From an uncultured Leptolyngbyaceae cyanobacterium (GTDB lineage Bacteria; Cyanobacteriota; Cyanobacteriia; Leptolyngbyales; Leptolyngbyaceae), in NCBI GenBank assembly GCA_938023035.1, contig CALIDI010000021.1, forward strand, positions 91,106 to 155,105: a stretch of DNA of 64,000 nucleotides. Reading direction: 5' to 3'. Below, one piece after another: positions 1-9,009 of the stretch. The notes below the pieces were generated by a model. The model saw only the letters and a list, made by a program, of their open reading frames with translations. It did not search any database and was not told the DNA's origin. The position numbers and the translations under genes are program-made. The number at the start of each line of letters is the position of its first letter. Position 1 is the first letter of the stretch.

Positions 1-98
1 GAGGCAGACTGGGGCAAGCGCTGAGGCAATTTTGAAGAAATCGAATTGGGAGCCGGCACCTGCGCAGGTGGAGAGGCAGACTGGGGCAAGCGCTGAGG
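1..98. repeat. 26-bp direct repeat (period 72 bp) inside the proline-rich linker
   Basis: The 26 bases at 1-26 recur exactly at 73-98. On the minus strand both encode PQRLPQSAS, so the repeat is a 24-residue in-frame duplication in the linker of the edge gene. It may continue past the left edge. Confidence 0.75.
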
Positions 99-479
99 GG
101 CCGGTTTTGTACGCGGTTGGTTAGGTGCTGCGGGGGGAGGCGGTGGCAGCACTGGCGGCAGCTCAGCGGGGACGGGTAGTAATTCTAAGGGAGTGGGGAC
201 ACTTTGAGGTGTCGGTGCTTGAGCAAGGGGGGAGTGAGTCGGCACCGGCCTTGGTAGAGGTAGCTTTTCGGCTTCCTTATCTCTGCTCAAGAAGGAGTTG
301 AGCCATTCTTCCCAGGTTAATCCACTGCGTTGGTGCAAAGACCAAGCCAAAATGCCCCCCAAGCCGATGACTGCCAGGAGAGTAGCCACAGTTTCAGAAC
401 GGCGATTGTGGGTAGCTAGCTCACGGTGTGGGCGATCGCGCCAGAAAAGACGCGATTTTGGCAACCATGGCATTGGCAT
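1..479 (-). CDS. Proline-rich single-pass membrane protein, C-terminus cut by left edge
   Basis: The reading frame is open from an ATG at 479 down to base 1, about 159 codons, so the C-terminal part lies outside the window. The N-terminus is basic (SRLFWRDRPHR), followed by one hydrophobic segment at about residues 31-48 (VATLLAVIGLGGILAWSL) and then a long Pro/Gln/Ala-rich linker. This looks like an N-terminally anchored protein whose functional domain follows beyond the edge. The linker contains a duplicated peptide PQRLPQSAS encoded by a 26-bp exact repeat at 1-26 and 73-98. It is transcribed in the same direction as the gene at 514-1602, 34 bp downstream. No known domain is visible in the part present, so I assign no function. 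Confidence 0.6.
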   Translation of the reverse strand, partial: MPMPWLPKSRLFWRDRPHRELATHNRRSETVATLLAVIGLGGILAWSLHQRSGLTWEEWLNSFLSRDKEAEKLPLPRPVPTHSPLAQAPTPQSVPTPLELLPVPAELPPVLPPPPPAAPNQPRTKPAPQRLPQSASPPAQVPAPNSISSKLPQRLPQSA

Positions 480-513
480 AGGGCAGCAGTAATAGGGTGG
501 GTAAATCGAGAAG

Positions 514-1602
514 CTATACAGTAGCTGTCGCTTGTATCCCCAGCTCTTGGATCAGACGATCCGTATCAAAATGTTCGGCCATCATTTGGTTGATGCAGCG
601 CACCTTGACGGGTTCATTCACACGCACCTGCCCAAAAGCTTGATCCACAATTTCAACCGTTGTCAGCGTGTCGTAATCGACCGAAAGAATGGGAATTTCT
701 AGATCTTCAGCACGGCTAATAATAGCTGGTGCAGGAGGCATATGCCCCGTCAAAATTAAGCATTGAGTAGAAGTTTCCAGGGCAGCCAATTGAATATCTG
801 CCCGGTCGCCGCCCGTAATCACCGCCATATTCCGCCCCTTGCGGAAGTACTTTAAGGCAGAGTTAACATTCATCGCACCAATGCTCAAACTTTCGACCAT
901 TAAATCCATTCGATCCGGGCGACACAACACCTCTGCCTGCAACAAATGGACTAACTCGCCAACACTAACGCTACGCAGCAGAGCACTCCGGGGCATTAAG
1001 CCAAAAATGGCAATACCATGCTGCTCCAGGTAGGGCTTGACCACCTCATGGACTTCTTCAATCCGATCCTCGGGAATGTCATTGATAAAGACCCCCAGCA
1101 GGCGATCGCCTAGCCGCTGCTTTGCCGAAATCAGGGAACCCACAATCAGCAAACTATGAAAACGGGCCACCAACAACACCTGGCAATCAATCAACTCTGC
1201 CAACTGTACTAGGGATAAATCAAATAAAGTCCCCTCTTCCATATTGGCCGGGCCTTCCACCAAGACGACATCAGCATCCTGGTCAGCCAGAGATTTCAGC
1301 AACACCTGAGGGTAATCGACCTGGTCTTCGCCGCTGACCCGCTTCCGAATGGTAGCTTGATCTAGGAACAACACACTAGGCAGTAAGCGCTCCGATGACA
1401 AACGCATGGTGTTAGCAATGAATTGCACATCTTCATCAATGTCTGTCGTGTAAGAGCTACTCCAGCAAGTACCCAATGGCTTACTGTAGGCAATGTCTGC
1501 ACCTCGATCTTGAAGCTGTTGAGCGATTCCCAGAATCGTTGCAGACTTACCACTGTAAGCCTCGGTAGACCCAACCAGCAAGTACTTGGCGGACTTTGGC
1601 AC
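514..1602 (-). CDS. Phosphotransacetylase-family protein (BioD-like P-loop plus DRTGG domain)
   Basis: This 362-residue protein begins with a dethiobiotin-synthetase-like P-loop (GSTEAYSGKSATILGIA, about residues 11-27). A DRTGG-type domain follows in the C-terminal half, around SALKYFRKGRNMAVITGGDRADIQLAALE. This is the architecture of the N-terminal half of long-form phosphate acetyltransferases, but the catalytic PTA_PTB acetyl/butyryl transferase domain is absent. The family is conserved in cyanobacteria as an annotated phosphotransacetylase family protein of unproven activity. A regulatory or nucleotide-sensing role is more likely than acetyl-phosphate synthesis. It reads toward the proline-rich gene and follows the GH1 gene by 155 bp. 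Confidence 0.8.
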   Translation of the reverse strand: MPKSAKYLLVGSTEAYSGKSATILGIAQQLQDRGADIAYSKPLGTCWSSSYTTDIDEDVQFIANTMRLSSERLLPSVLFLDQATIRKRVSGEDQVDYPQVLLKSLADQDADVVLVEGPANMEEGTLFDLSLVQLAELIDCQVLLVARFHSLLIVGSLISAKQRLGDRLLGVFINDIPEDRIEEVHEVVKPYLEQHGIAIFGLMPRSALLRSVSVGELVHLLQAEVLCRPDRMDLMVESLSIGAMNVNSALKYFRKGRNMAVITGGDRADIQLAALETSTQCLILTGHMPPAPAIISRAEDLEIPILSVDYDTLTTVEIVDQAFGQVRVNEPVKVRCINQMMAEHFDTDRLIQELGIQATATV

Positions 1603-1757
1603 GCGCTCACTCCTAGCAACTCTACATGAACCTTAAGCCATCGACTGACCGCAGGGGCGATCCACATCTGTAATCATTCTAAGACTATCGCACTTGCCCA
1701 AGTGTGATTTATCAGGGACTACCAACATAGCAGGAATTCTTTTTCCCAGAATGCTCC

Positions 1758-3134
1758 CTAGACCACGCGTCGTTGCTTGATACACTCGGCATACCAGTAA
1801 TAGCTGGCCTTTGGGATGCGTTGTTGGCTGGTGTAATCAACGTAGGTGAGGCCAAAGCGGCGATCATAGCCCCAGGCCCATTCAAAATTGTCCAGAAAGC
1901 TCCAGAGGAAGTAACCCTGCAAGGGATACCCCTCGCTCACAGCACGCTCCGCCGATCGCAGATATTGCCTCAGGTAAAGAATTCGCTCAGTATCAATCAC
2001 TTCTCCCTGAGAATTCACGGTATCCCAGGCCGCGCAGCCATTTTCTGCAACCATAATGGGTAAGTTTGGTTGCCCCAAGGTTGCGGCGATATGGCGCACT
2101 CCCCAATACAACGCATCGGGTAGCAGCCAGAGCCAAGGCATGTGTAGCCGGGGGTAGTGCTCTTGAAAAGGGAGGTCTTCATAACCGCGCTCATTATCGG
2201 CGGCTCGGACATAGATCCCTGTGTAAATATTCAGTCCAAGGGCATCGAGGGGCTGGTGAATGTTCCTTAAGTCGCCATCTCGAATCTCTGGGGCATCGGC
2301 CCCTAGGTCTTTCAGTAGTTGAGGACTATAGGCTCCCGTCAGGGCGGGCCACAAAATGCCTCCATTCGTTCCCAAATAAGGCATTGCTTTGTAAGCAGCA
2401 TGAATATTTGCAGGAGTTTCACTGATTGGCACTGGGATCAAGGGATTATCGACCAGAGCAATAGAGCAGGGACGGGGGGATGCTGCACGGATGGCCTGAC
2501 AGCCCAGGCCATGGGCTAATAAGGCATGATGGCTAGTCTGCCAGACCTCTCGATTGGTTTTTACCCGAATGCCAGGGGCATGGGGTGGATCGCCTGTATG
2601 GGAGTAGCCCAGATGGGTAAAGCAAAAAATTTCGTTGAGGGTCATCCAATGCGTGACCCGATCGCCCACATGCTTGACGACGATGGCGGCATAGTCAGCA
2701 AAATCAGCGGCCATCTCGCGACTCTGCCAGGAGCCATACCGATCTTCGAGGGCCTGGGGACTGTCCCAATGAAAGAGCGTGATATGGGGAGTGATGCCAA
2801 ATTCCAACAGCGTATCGACCAAGCGGCGATAAAAATCTAACCCCGCCAAATTTGGCTTGCCTCTACCATCCGGCAAGATGCGACACCAGGAGACACTGAA
2901 ACGATAGTGGCGGACGCCTAACTGAGCCATTAGACGGATATCAGCCTTGTAGTGGTGGTAATGATCGCAGGCGATCGCCCCAGTGTCACCGTTCAGAGTC
3001 TTACCAGGGCGAGCACTAAACGTATCCCAGACACTAGGCTTACGCCCATCCACCTGGGCAGCACCCTCAATTTGATAGGCCGAAGTGGCCACACCCCACG
3101 CGAAATCTTTGGGAAATTGGGAATTTTTCGACAT
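1758..3134 (-). CDS. bglB: Beta-glucosidase, glycoside hydrolase family 1
   Basis: This 458-residue protein is the usual length for a GH1 (beta/alpha)8 barrel. It starts with the GH1 signature FPKDFAWGVATSAYQIEGA and has the acid/base glutamate E168 in TLNEI and the nucleophile E364 in MVAENGC. The substrate-site region LWSFLDNFEWAWGYDRRFGL is present near the C-terminus. It should hydrolyse beta-linked glucosides or other beta-glycosides in the cytosol, as no signal peptide is seen. The acid/base motif is usually T(F/L)NEP, so Ile after the Glu is a small deviation. It is divergent from the gene at 3354 across a spacer holding a perfect 11-bp inverted repeat. Confidence 0.9.
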   Translation of the reverse strand: MSKNSQFPKDFAWGVATSAYQIEGAAQVDGRKPSVWDTFSARPGKTLNGDTGAIACDHYHHYKADIRLMAQLGVRHYRFSVSWCRILPDGRGKPNLAGLDFYRRLVDTLLEFGITPHITLFHWDSPQALEDRYGSWQSREMAADFADYAAIVVKHVGDRVTHWMTLNEIFCFTHLGYSHTGDPPHAPGIRVKTNREVWQTSHHALLAHGLGCQAIRAASPRPCSIALVDNPLIPVPISETPANIHAAYKAMPYLGTNGGILWPALTGAYSPQLLKDLGADAPEIRDGDLRNIHQPLDALGLNIYTGIYVRAADNERGYEDLPFQEHYPRLHMPWLWLLPDALYWGVRHIAATLGQPNLPIMVAENGCAAWDTVNSQGEVIDTERILYLRQYLRSAERAVSEGYPLQGYFLWSFLDNFEWAWGYDRRFGLTYVDYTSQQRIPKASYYWYAECIKQRRVV

Positions 3135-3192
3135 TGACTTTACTTCAGATAGATTAAAACTTGGTTAGAAAGCGGCAGGGGCGGATAGCTGA

Positions 3193-3228
3193 GACGAGTC
3201 CAGAAATTTCCGTCTGGCTGGACTCGTC
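3193..3228. promoter_or_regulatory. Perfect 11-bp inverted repeat between bglB and the divergent gene
   Basis: GACGAGTCCAG at 3193-3203 and its exact reverse complement CTGGACTCGTC at 3218-3228 enclose a 14-nt loop. It lies 59 bp upstream of the bglB start and 126 bp upstream of the GTG at 3354. There is no U-tract, so it is better read as an operator-like dyad or leader hairpin than as a terminator. Confidence 0.5.
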
Positions 3229-3353
3229 GATTTAGAATTGTGGGCGGTTCGAGCAAAAGCGGGTCTTAAGTCATTTGGCAAAAGCGCTCCCAAAACCTGC
3301 TGAAGTTGTATCCTTGTATCCATCCTCGCAAACTTTAATCATGTATTTCTGTC

Positions 3354-4154
3354 GTGGCCAAGGCTGATTCCCCCTCTTTCGATTGGCGTTACTTCCTCAG
3401 CGTTGTTCACGCCCTACCGCTGCGGGAGATCTGTATTGAGCTCAGCAACCAGTTGCCAGGATCGGGGCGGCAACATTCCCGGCGCTGGCTCGCGGCAGCG
3501 GCTGGGGCGATCGCCCTATTTTTCTGGAATGGTCGGTTATGTTTGGCTTTAGGCGTTGGAGCGATCGTCACCGGCCTGCTCTCCTCCCAGTCCCGCGAGT
3601 TCATCCCTTTGCAGTTAACGCATCTGCAACGTCGATTTGAACAACTTCATCCATCAACCTCCCTGGCACTGGTAGGCGGCTGCACAGGCTTTATCACTTA
3701 TCTGGCCACTTCCATTTGGGTTGAAAGCCAAAGTCATTGGTTAGCCGCCGGTATGCTATTGCAGGGGGTAGGAACCGTTGCCGCCCTAGCTGTATTGACA
3801 CATCACATCGCCCAACGATCCGTTGCCGAGCCGAAGCAAACCCAGTCGCTGTCGGTCGTTGACTTAACCGATGAAGCCCCCCTGCGACGGCTGATTGCTG
3901 TGCGGCAACTCACTCAGATGGCAATAGAGTTAGAAATGAACCATCCCCAACGGCAAGAATTACTCGACTACCTGCATTTAATGGAGCGCTACGAAACAGA
4001 ACCACTAGTTCGCGCAGCCGTGCGTTCAGGTTGTCAGCAATTGGCCCCGACCCGGCAGTTACACCCTGGGTCTCAACCCCAAATGCGAGTTTATTCATCC
4101 AGTCGGCAGTTACAAAAACAACGAGGTGAACGTATTCCTGCCCATGAATGGTAG
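3354..4154 (+). CDS. Hypothetical cyanobacterial membrane protein
   Basis: This 266-residue protein uses a GTG start; the ATG at 3341 runs into a stop within nine codons. After a soluble N-terminus there are hydrophobic stretches at about residues 44-75 (WLAAAAGAIALFFWNG, LALGVGAIVTGLL), 103-118 and 129-150, suggesting 3-4 membrane segments. A cytosolic tail of about 100 residues follows, with a helical repeat-like part (APLRRLIAVRQLTQMAIELEMNHPQRQELLDYLHLMERYE) and a basic, Gln-rich end. I recognise no catalytic motif. The tail could be a small HEAT-like adaptor, but that is a guess. It is convergent with the RNase D-like gene, 43 bp away. Confidence 0.6.
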   Translation: MAKADSPSFDWRYFLSVVHALPLREICIELSNQLPGSGRQHSRRWLAAAAGAIALFFWNGRLCLALGVGAIVTGLLSSQSREFIPLQLTHLQRRFEQLHPSTSLALVGGCTGFITYLATSIWVESQSHWLAAGMLLQGVGTVAALAVLTHHIAQRSVAEPKQTQSLSVVDLTDEAPLRRLIAVRQLTQMAIELEMNHPQRQELLDYLHLMERYETEPLVRAAVRSGCQQLAPTRQLHPGSQPQMRVYSSSRQLQKQRGERIPAHEW

Positions 4155-4197
4155 GTCGGGGATGGAAGCACCCCTGGCAGAGGTGTAACGTTTCGGA

Positions 4198-4821
4198 TCA
4201 ATGCTCAAAAACCCCTTGGTAGTGTAGCAAGTCTAACGTTGCCAAAGTAGGTAAGCAGTGAAAGCAATCCTGGGCTAGTTCCCAGCGCTCTTCTCGCTGC
4301 AACATAGCGGCTAGCTTTTGGTAGGCCGGAATTAGGTAACGTACATCGTTGGCCGCATAACGCAGTTGCTCTTCACTCAGGTTTGCAGCATTGCCCCAGT
4401 CAGAGCTTTGGGCGCTTTTGTCGAGTTCGACCTGCTCTAACTCTAAAATCAGGTCTTTTAAGCCGTGCTTGGGTGAATAGGTGCGAGCTAGTTTGCTTGC
4501 CACCTTTGTACAGAAGATGGGGCGAACTCGAATGTCGAGGTGGTATTGCAGGGTAGCTAAGTCAAAGCGAGCAAAGTGAAAAATTTTTAGAATATGGTCT
4601 GCCTCCAGCAACCGTTTGAGGTTAGGGGCTGCATGTTGGCCTTTTGCAATGCGGACAGCCGCACCAAAATCATTGGCATCGCATAATTGCACCAGACAGA
4701 GGCGATCGCGCTGAGGGAGTAGCCCCATGGTTTCTGTATCCACTGCTAACTCACCGACCTGCCAGTAATGCTCTAGTTCAGCACTTGATAAGTCACCATC
4801 ACACACTCGGAAGTTATTCAT
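4198..4821 (-). CDS. Ribonuclease D-like 3'-5' exonuclease
   Basis: This 207-residue protein consists of one DEDDy exonuclease domain. ExoI is VDTETMGL (DTE pair, about residues 28-30), ExoII is HFARFDLATL and ExoIII is YAANDVRYLIPAY with the catalytic Tyr and Asp. It lacks the C-terminal HRDC domain of E. coli RNase D, as is usual for the short cyanobacterial homologues. It likely trims RNA 3' ends, for example tRNA precursors. It is a single gene, with a repeat-rich spacer upstream. Confidence 0.88.
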   Translation of the reverse strand: MNNFRVCDGDLSSAELEHYWQVGELAVDTETMGLLPQRDRLCLVQLCDANDFGAAVRIAKGQHAAPNLKRLLEADHILKIFHFARFDLATLQYHLDIRVRPIFCTKVASKLARTYSPKHGLKDLILELEQVELDKSAQSSDWGNAANLSEEQLRYAANDVRYLIPAYQKLAAMLQREERWELAQDCFHCLPTLATLDLLHYQGVFEH

Positions 4822-4900
4822 TCAATCGTCTCAGCCAACGGGTAAACAAGTGATACCGACCTAAATCTAAACAAAGAACCGAGAGCCTGTCACCTCTTCA

Positions 4901-5021
4901 GGCCCTCATCCCCCAGCCCCTTCTCCCAACCTGGGAGAAGGGGGGCCGAGCCATCTCAAAGTTCCAATTTGGGAGAGGGATTAGAGCAATCCGGGCATGC
5001 CAGAAAAGGGTGAGGGCAAAA
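4901..5021. repeat. Dispersed repeat family A, copy 1
   Basis: The segment runs from CCTCATCCCCCAG through a TTCTCCCAACCTGGGAGAA hairpin and GCCGAGCCATCTCAAAGT to GTGAGGGCAAAA. A second copy with the same order of blocks lies at 34727-34830. The core is an inverted repeat of the kind common in cyanobacterial intergenic DNA. No coding capacity is seen. Confidence 0.7.
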
Positions 5022-5340
5022 GTGACATGCACCCCAAAGAACCTGACACATACCCAATTGAACGCTGGGCACTACTGGGCTTCTGCTAGCCAAAATTACA
5101 CATCCAAAATGGTACAAGTATCCCCAACATCCTACGATTAAATCCCCTTTTCAACCCAAAGCAATTTTTAGAAAAGATCTAGCCCTGCAACATCGCACCC
5201 TTTGACTCTGCTCAGGGCATCCCTTCGGCACCGTTTGGCTCCTTTCGCCTTTGCTCAAGACAAGTTGATCGGGGCAGGGTTAGCTGCACTTCCTTGCGCC
5301 TGTGTTGCTGTCGTCTCTCCCAAAGAGAGAAAGTTTGTAC

Positions 5341-5440
5341 CACAGCAGAAATGACTTACTAATCTAGGAACCTTGCAACGTAGATACACTGAGCCTTTTT
5401 CACTTTGAACGTTGTCATTTTGAATTCCACGTAGCGGTAC
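5341..5440. repeat. Dispersed repeat family B, copy 1
   Basis: The blocks CAGCAGAAAT, GATACACTGAGC, TTTTTCACTTTGAA and GTCATTTTGAATTCC recur in the same order at 40481-40580. A shorter relative of the last part (TTTTTCACTTTG, then CATTCCGCGTAG) lies inside the 3' end of nifN near 17617-17646. Confidence 0.6.
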
Positions 5441-5697
5441 CAGTACAACACGGCAGAAATTTCTGGACTCACCTCAGCCACTTTCATCTCCCTTGCTTGA
5501 ATGTGCTTGAATGCCTGCCAAGGCGATGCCTTGCTCCTATCAAAGGGAGCCAGATCAAAGCCCCTCTCCCACGCTTTGGAGGAGGGGTTAGGTGAGGGTA
5601 GTTAGACTGATGCCTTAGTCCATTAGCCAGTTATTTGTTAGCTAGAAATCTACTAAGCACTCGACCCGTTTGAGATGACAACCGAAGGTGATGTTAA

Positions 5698-5731
5698 TTT
5701 AAGTTTAGATAAATAATATTTAAGTTTAGAT
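5698..5731. repeat. 13-bp direct repeat with 21-bp period
   Basis: TTTAAGTTTAGAT occurs at 5698-5710 and 5719-5731, two helical turns apart in an AT-rich stretch about 560 bp upstream of the gene at 6292. It could be a regulator site or chance repetition; the sequence does not decide. Confidence 0.45.
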
Positions 5732-6291
5732 GAAGAATGTAACAGCAAGGATCCGACTGCAAGCCTGGCATTGCAGGGCTGCTGCTGGCTAAAATCGCCA
5801 ATCGTTCAAGCAGCTCACCCCATATCCAAAGCTTAAAATAATATGAAATTTATTGGCATATGGGAGCAGGCTTTACCCTGGAGATCAGCAACTTGCCGCA
5901 AAGGTATCGACTGAAGTCCGCCTAAGCAGTAGCTGGATTCAGTTTGCCATTCTTATTAGGAGAGCCAGCCGCATAAAGGAGCTTTTTACCCTGTAGCAAA
6001 AGCACAAATACATAATTCTTTATTTGCAACGTGAGCGAATTCACGGTCGTTAGGTCAAGTCTAATTCTTTAAACTGAAGAAAGTCAGAGCCTGCTAGCTT
6101 GCGACAACAAGGAAGCAATCCTGAGGGGACAAACCACTGTTTAAGTTGTCTGGTTTTTCATCTATTCTCAGAAAGTAACTAGATCCATTCGTTCCTTCTG
6201 TTCGTTAATTGTTGGTTCAATGTCGTGTTTTCAATGGCTACGGCCTCTCCCTAAGGAATTTCTAACTAAGATGAGTACTGAGTAGCTCATT

Positions 6292-6696
6292 ATGCCAATC
6301 TCAACTGTGACGCCCTTTCCTACACCTTCTGTGCCCGATGTGGAGCCACCCATGCCCTATGCTGACATGATTTTGGGTGCTGCTGTCTTCGATTTAAATG
6401 GTTTACCCAAGGAATACTTCATCACCCCTGAAACGGCTAACATGAGCTGGGTTCAGACGATTTTTCAAGCGTTAGGTCTGCGATCGCTGTTGATGGCATC
6501 TCTACAGCTCGAAGGATTTCAACACGCCACAATTCGAGGAGATGAGTTTTGCGCAATCGTGGTAAAGCAGCGCTCTCAATACACGGCTTTATTACTCAAG
6601 CAGCAAGAAGAATTACTTGCTGAATCCCTCATTCAATGGGCTCAAACCTTTCCACTCAATGAGCTAAGGCATGACCCCCGGTTTAAGGCGGCCTGA
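6292..6696 (+). CDS. Conserved hypothetical protein, possibly Roadblock/LC7-like
   Basis: This 134-residue soluble protein has a proline-rich N-terminus of about 20 residues. It continues with alternating strands and helices: ADMILGAAVFDLNGLPKEYF, then WVQTIFQALGLRSLLMASLQLEGFQHATIRGDEFCAIVVKQRSQYTALLL. The pattern (a strand with 'DLNGLPKEYF', a long helix, then two strands ending in VVKQ..YTALLL) resembles a Roadblock/LC7 fold, seen in small cyanobacterial regulatory proteins. No catalytic residues are evident. It is convergent with the GTPase gene, 13 bp away. Function is not assigned. Confidence 0.65.
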   Translation: MPISTVTPFPTPSVPDVEPPMPYADMILGAAVFDLNGLPKEYFITPETANMSWVQTIFQALGLRSLLMASLQLEGFQHATIRGDEFCAIVVKQRSQYTALLLKQQEELLAESLIQWAQTFPLNELRHDPRFKAA

Positions 6697-6709
6697 TTCT
6701 CAGGTCTCT

Positions 6710-8011
6710 CTAGTGCTGTCGAAAGCGTTGCTTAGCCTGCTCAAAGGATTCTCGCATAACAGCTTGAATTTGCTGCGCATCGGGCTTTTTGCCACCGAGC
6801 AAGTCGCCAAAGTAGACACATGCTGTCTCACCTAAGGCCCAGGTATAAGCTCCTGCCCAGGATGCTGCTACGACACTCCCAAAGCCAGGCACAAATTTAA
6901 TTAACTCACGCCCAACCGCCTGAGCCAAAAAGCCGCCTGCGATCGCGCTAACGATTCCCCCCGCCTGAGAGGGGCTAATAGTTTGGCCATACAACCGACC
7001 GAGTAAACCCACCAGCGATACCTGCAAAGCGGTTAACACCGGCATGGTTGCAAAAGGAAGGGGCACTGCCGCCAGTGTTGCCGCCATCACAGCAAAGGGC
7101 AAAATGTAGCGTCTACCGGCATTGCGGTAGATAGCACCCAGTTGTCGAGCGGGTTCACCCTCTAGCAGTTGTTGAATTGCCCTAGCTTCGGCATCTGGTA
7201 AAAGTTCTGCTAGGGCATCAACTAACGCCTCTAACCCATAGAATACGGGAGTGTAACCATCTTCCTCTAAGGTAAAATCAATCAGAACAGAGCGGTCATA
7301 CAACCCGGCAAACGCTTGCTGGATGGCTGCATAGGGATGAGTTATGGCCTCCCATTCTGGCGGATAACTGGGGTGCTGGCTAACAGAAGCAGGATAGACC
7401 TCATGTAAACAGGTCACTGCTAGTAAACAGGGAAGGGTAGGATATCGCCGACGAATTTGACTGGCAATTTGGTACAGGCTATCGACCGCAAAGTCGGCGA
7501 TTTTAACAGTCAACACCATAACCTGCGCCTGGGCCTGCTCAGGCTGAGCCAATTCTGTCAGCAACTCATCCACAACAGTGGCTGTTTCCTGGGCAACGTC
7601 TCCTAGACCGACCGTATCCATAAAAATAAGCAGGGGCAAGTCGGCGGTGGGATAGGTATAACGTTTAATATGACGGGTATAGGGGCGAAACCCCTCTCCC
7701 ACAATTTCTCGGCTCACCCCCGTTAGCCCTCGGATGATCGAGCTTTTGCCCGCTTGAGGCTTACCTAGCAAAAAAGCTTCCGTGGTAGGCAACTCGCGGC
7801 GAACCCGTTCCAGAATGGCCTTGACCTCGATATCACTGACCGAAAACCAATCCTTCAGCGATCGCTGTAACCATTGCGCAGGCAAAAATCTTGTCCAACC
7901 TTTAATCCCTCCCACACCAGAAGAGAGAGAATCGCTAGAACGTTCACAGGAAGACTGCTCGCCTAAACCCGCAGCTTCTTCATTAGACCGAACTGGCGCT
8001 GGTTCAGCCAT
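6710..8011 (-). CDS. DUF697-type membrane-associated GTPase
   Basis: This 433-residue protein has a central GTPase domain with a Walker A/G1 GKPQAGKSSI (about residues 83-92) and G3 DTVGLGD. A canonical NKxD is not obvious; AVTCLHEVY may sit at that position. The C-terminal 140 residues are hydrophobic (ILPFAVMAATLAAVPLPFATMPVLTALQVSLVGLLGRLYG and further segments), typical of the DUF697/YcjF-like domain that attaches these GTPases to membranes. The first ~40 residues are low complexity. The role is probably envelope or membrane homeostasis, but the substrate is unknown. It is followed upstream by the DUF2973 gene in the same orientation, 22 bp away. Confidence 0.82.
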   Translation of the reverse strand: MAEPAPVRSNEEAAGLGEQSSCERSSDSLSSGVGGIKGWTRFLPAQWLQRSLKDWFSVSDIEVKAILERVRRELPTTEAFLLGKPQAGKSSIIRGLTGVSREIVGEGFRPYTRHIKRYTYPTADLPLLIFMDTVGLGDVAQETATVVDELLTELAQPEQAQAQVMVLTVKIADFAVDSLYQIASQIRRRYPTLPCLLAVTCLHEVYPASVSQHPSYPPEWEAITHPYAAIQQAFAGLYDRSVLIDFTLEEDGYTPVFYGLEALVDALAELLPDAEARAIQQLLEGEPARQLGAIYRNAGRRYILPFAVMAATLAAVPLPFATMPVLTALQVSLVGLLGRLYGQTISPSQAGGIVSAIAGGFLAQAVGRELIKFVPGFGSVVAASWAGAYTWALGETACVYFGDLLGGKKPDAQQIQAVMRESFEQAKQRFRQH

Positions 8012-8033
8012 ACACTAACGCACTAGAGAATGA

Positions 8034-8336
8034 CTAGGAATCATCACGGGTTTCATTAGACACCCCTGGAGAGGATTCAAAAATCGCATCTAACTGCTCG
8101 CGGGCATCCTCAACCGTCATCGAGCGCATCACCAAGAGCGGCTCATCAATCACATTGCCTTTTGCGTCAAGCAACTCTGGATGGGTTGCTGAGCGACTTT
8201 TTACCCCAGAAGCCGGGTATGCCGTGTTTCCGCGTTGGGGGTCAAAGCCCAGCGTCATCAGGTTACGAATCAAGTTACTAACCGCCAAAACCGCTAGCAC
8301 AGTGAAAGCAATAACGTAAAGCAGGTGCAGTAACAT
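8034..8336 (-). CDS. DUF2973 family small membrane protein
   Basis: This 100-residue protein has a single N-terminal transmembrane helix (LLHLLYVIAFTVLAVLAVSNLI, residues 2-23). A conserved motif follows (FDPQRG, then HPELLDAKGNVIDEPLLVMRSMTVEDAREQLDAIFESSPG). This matches the cyanobacteria-specific DUF2973 family of unknown function. It is typically next to a DUF2605 gene, as here (8692-9009). It may be co-transcribed with the DUF697 GTPase 22 bp downstream. Confidence 0.85.
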   Translation of the reverse strand: MLLHLLYVIAFTVLAVLAVSNLIRNLMTLGFDPQRGNTAYPASGVKSRSATHPELLDAKGNVIDEPLLVMRSMTVEDAREQLDAIFESSPGVSNETRDDS

Positions 8337-8691
8337 AGAAAATTCCTCAATTCTCGGTTCAGTAATCTTTCTTTCTTAAAAAGGTGAGTTGTTGCTCAGA
8401 CTGGCGGACTAAGGTAGAACTTAGACAAGTGCATAACCTGAAGCGACGCTGAGTGCCAGAAGTTGCTCCTCAGATTTAGCGTATTCAACGCATTCAATAA
8501 ACATAAGAATGTCAATGACAAAGAACTGGGTAAAACCTATGGCAACCCCAGTTTTAATCAGAATCCTACCATTAGCACCTCTAGTTTTACAGATTTTCCC
8601 TGAGAACTCTACCCCTTTGGGAAAACAGCAGAAATTGAGCGGTGCAAGGTAGCCGGACTTCGACCTATCTCTATCTCGCTGAAGGCTTTCC
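8337..8691. other. 355-bp spacer, nothing recognised
   Basis: The spacer lies between the DUF2973 and DUF2605 genes. A minus-strand frame extends across it but starts inside the DUF2605 coding region and has no family resemblance or plausible ribosome site. I see no RNA gene or repeat. Confidence 0.4.
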
Positions 8692-9009
8692 TTACTGGTT
8701 TGCTTGTTCTTGGCGAAACCTAGTTGCGACCCCCCAACACTCATGCACTAAATGATGCCAGGGAGCCATGACCGCAGTGTCAACCCCAACTTGCCCAGCG
8801 GTCGCCTTAAACAGCATTTGAGCAGCACTGACCTGCTGCTGTGCGGCTATGACCCGCGCCAACAGATCGGCTTGCGCTTCCGCTCCTAAAAAGGAAATTT
8901 CATTAGCTTCTAGTAGTGTGCGCGATCGCCCAAACCAATACTGAAAGTCATCTAACAGCGGTTCTAGCAAATTCTTAAGCAAATCCGATTCTGAATTTGG
9001 TTGTGCCAT
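8692..9009 (-). CDS. DUF2605 domain protein
   Basis: This 105-residue soluble helical protein contains LLKNLLEPLLDDFQYWFGRSRTLLE, then FLGAEAQADLLARVIAAQQQVSAAQMLFKATAGQVGVD and PWHHLVHECWGVATRFR. The pattern is that of the cyanobacterial DUF2605 family, found beside DUF2973. Function is unknown. It is divergent from thrS, with 215 bp between the starts. Confidence 0.85.
   Translation of the reverse strand: MAQPNSESDLLKNLLEPLLDDFQYWFGRSRTLLEANEISFLGAEAQADLLARVIAAQQQVSAAQMLFKATAGQVGVDTAVMAPWHHLVHECWGVATRFRQEQANQ

Larger units (their letters stand above)
4822..6291. other. 1.47-kb gene-poor spacer with dispersed repeats
   Basis: No credible coding frame is present on either strand. The spacer holds a family-A repeat (4901-5021), a family-B repeat (5341-5440) and a stretch at 5507-5600 resembling the inside of the MITE-like element at 39001-39158. 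It also holds a 13-bp direct repeat at 5698-5731. It reads as a landing area for short repeats upstream of the gene at 6292. Confidence 0.6.

Noticed and set aside
1..98. CRISPR-like direct repeat at the left edge
   Set aside because: There are only two copies, and they lie in phase within a proline-rich coding region and encode the same peptide.
8421..8744. A 107-codon minus-strand open frame in the DUF2973-DUF2605 spacer
   Set aside because: It starts inside the DUF2605 gene in another frame, has no ribosome site and shows no family resemblance.
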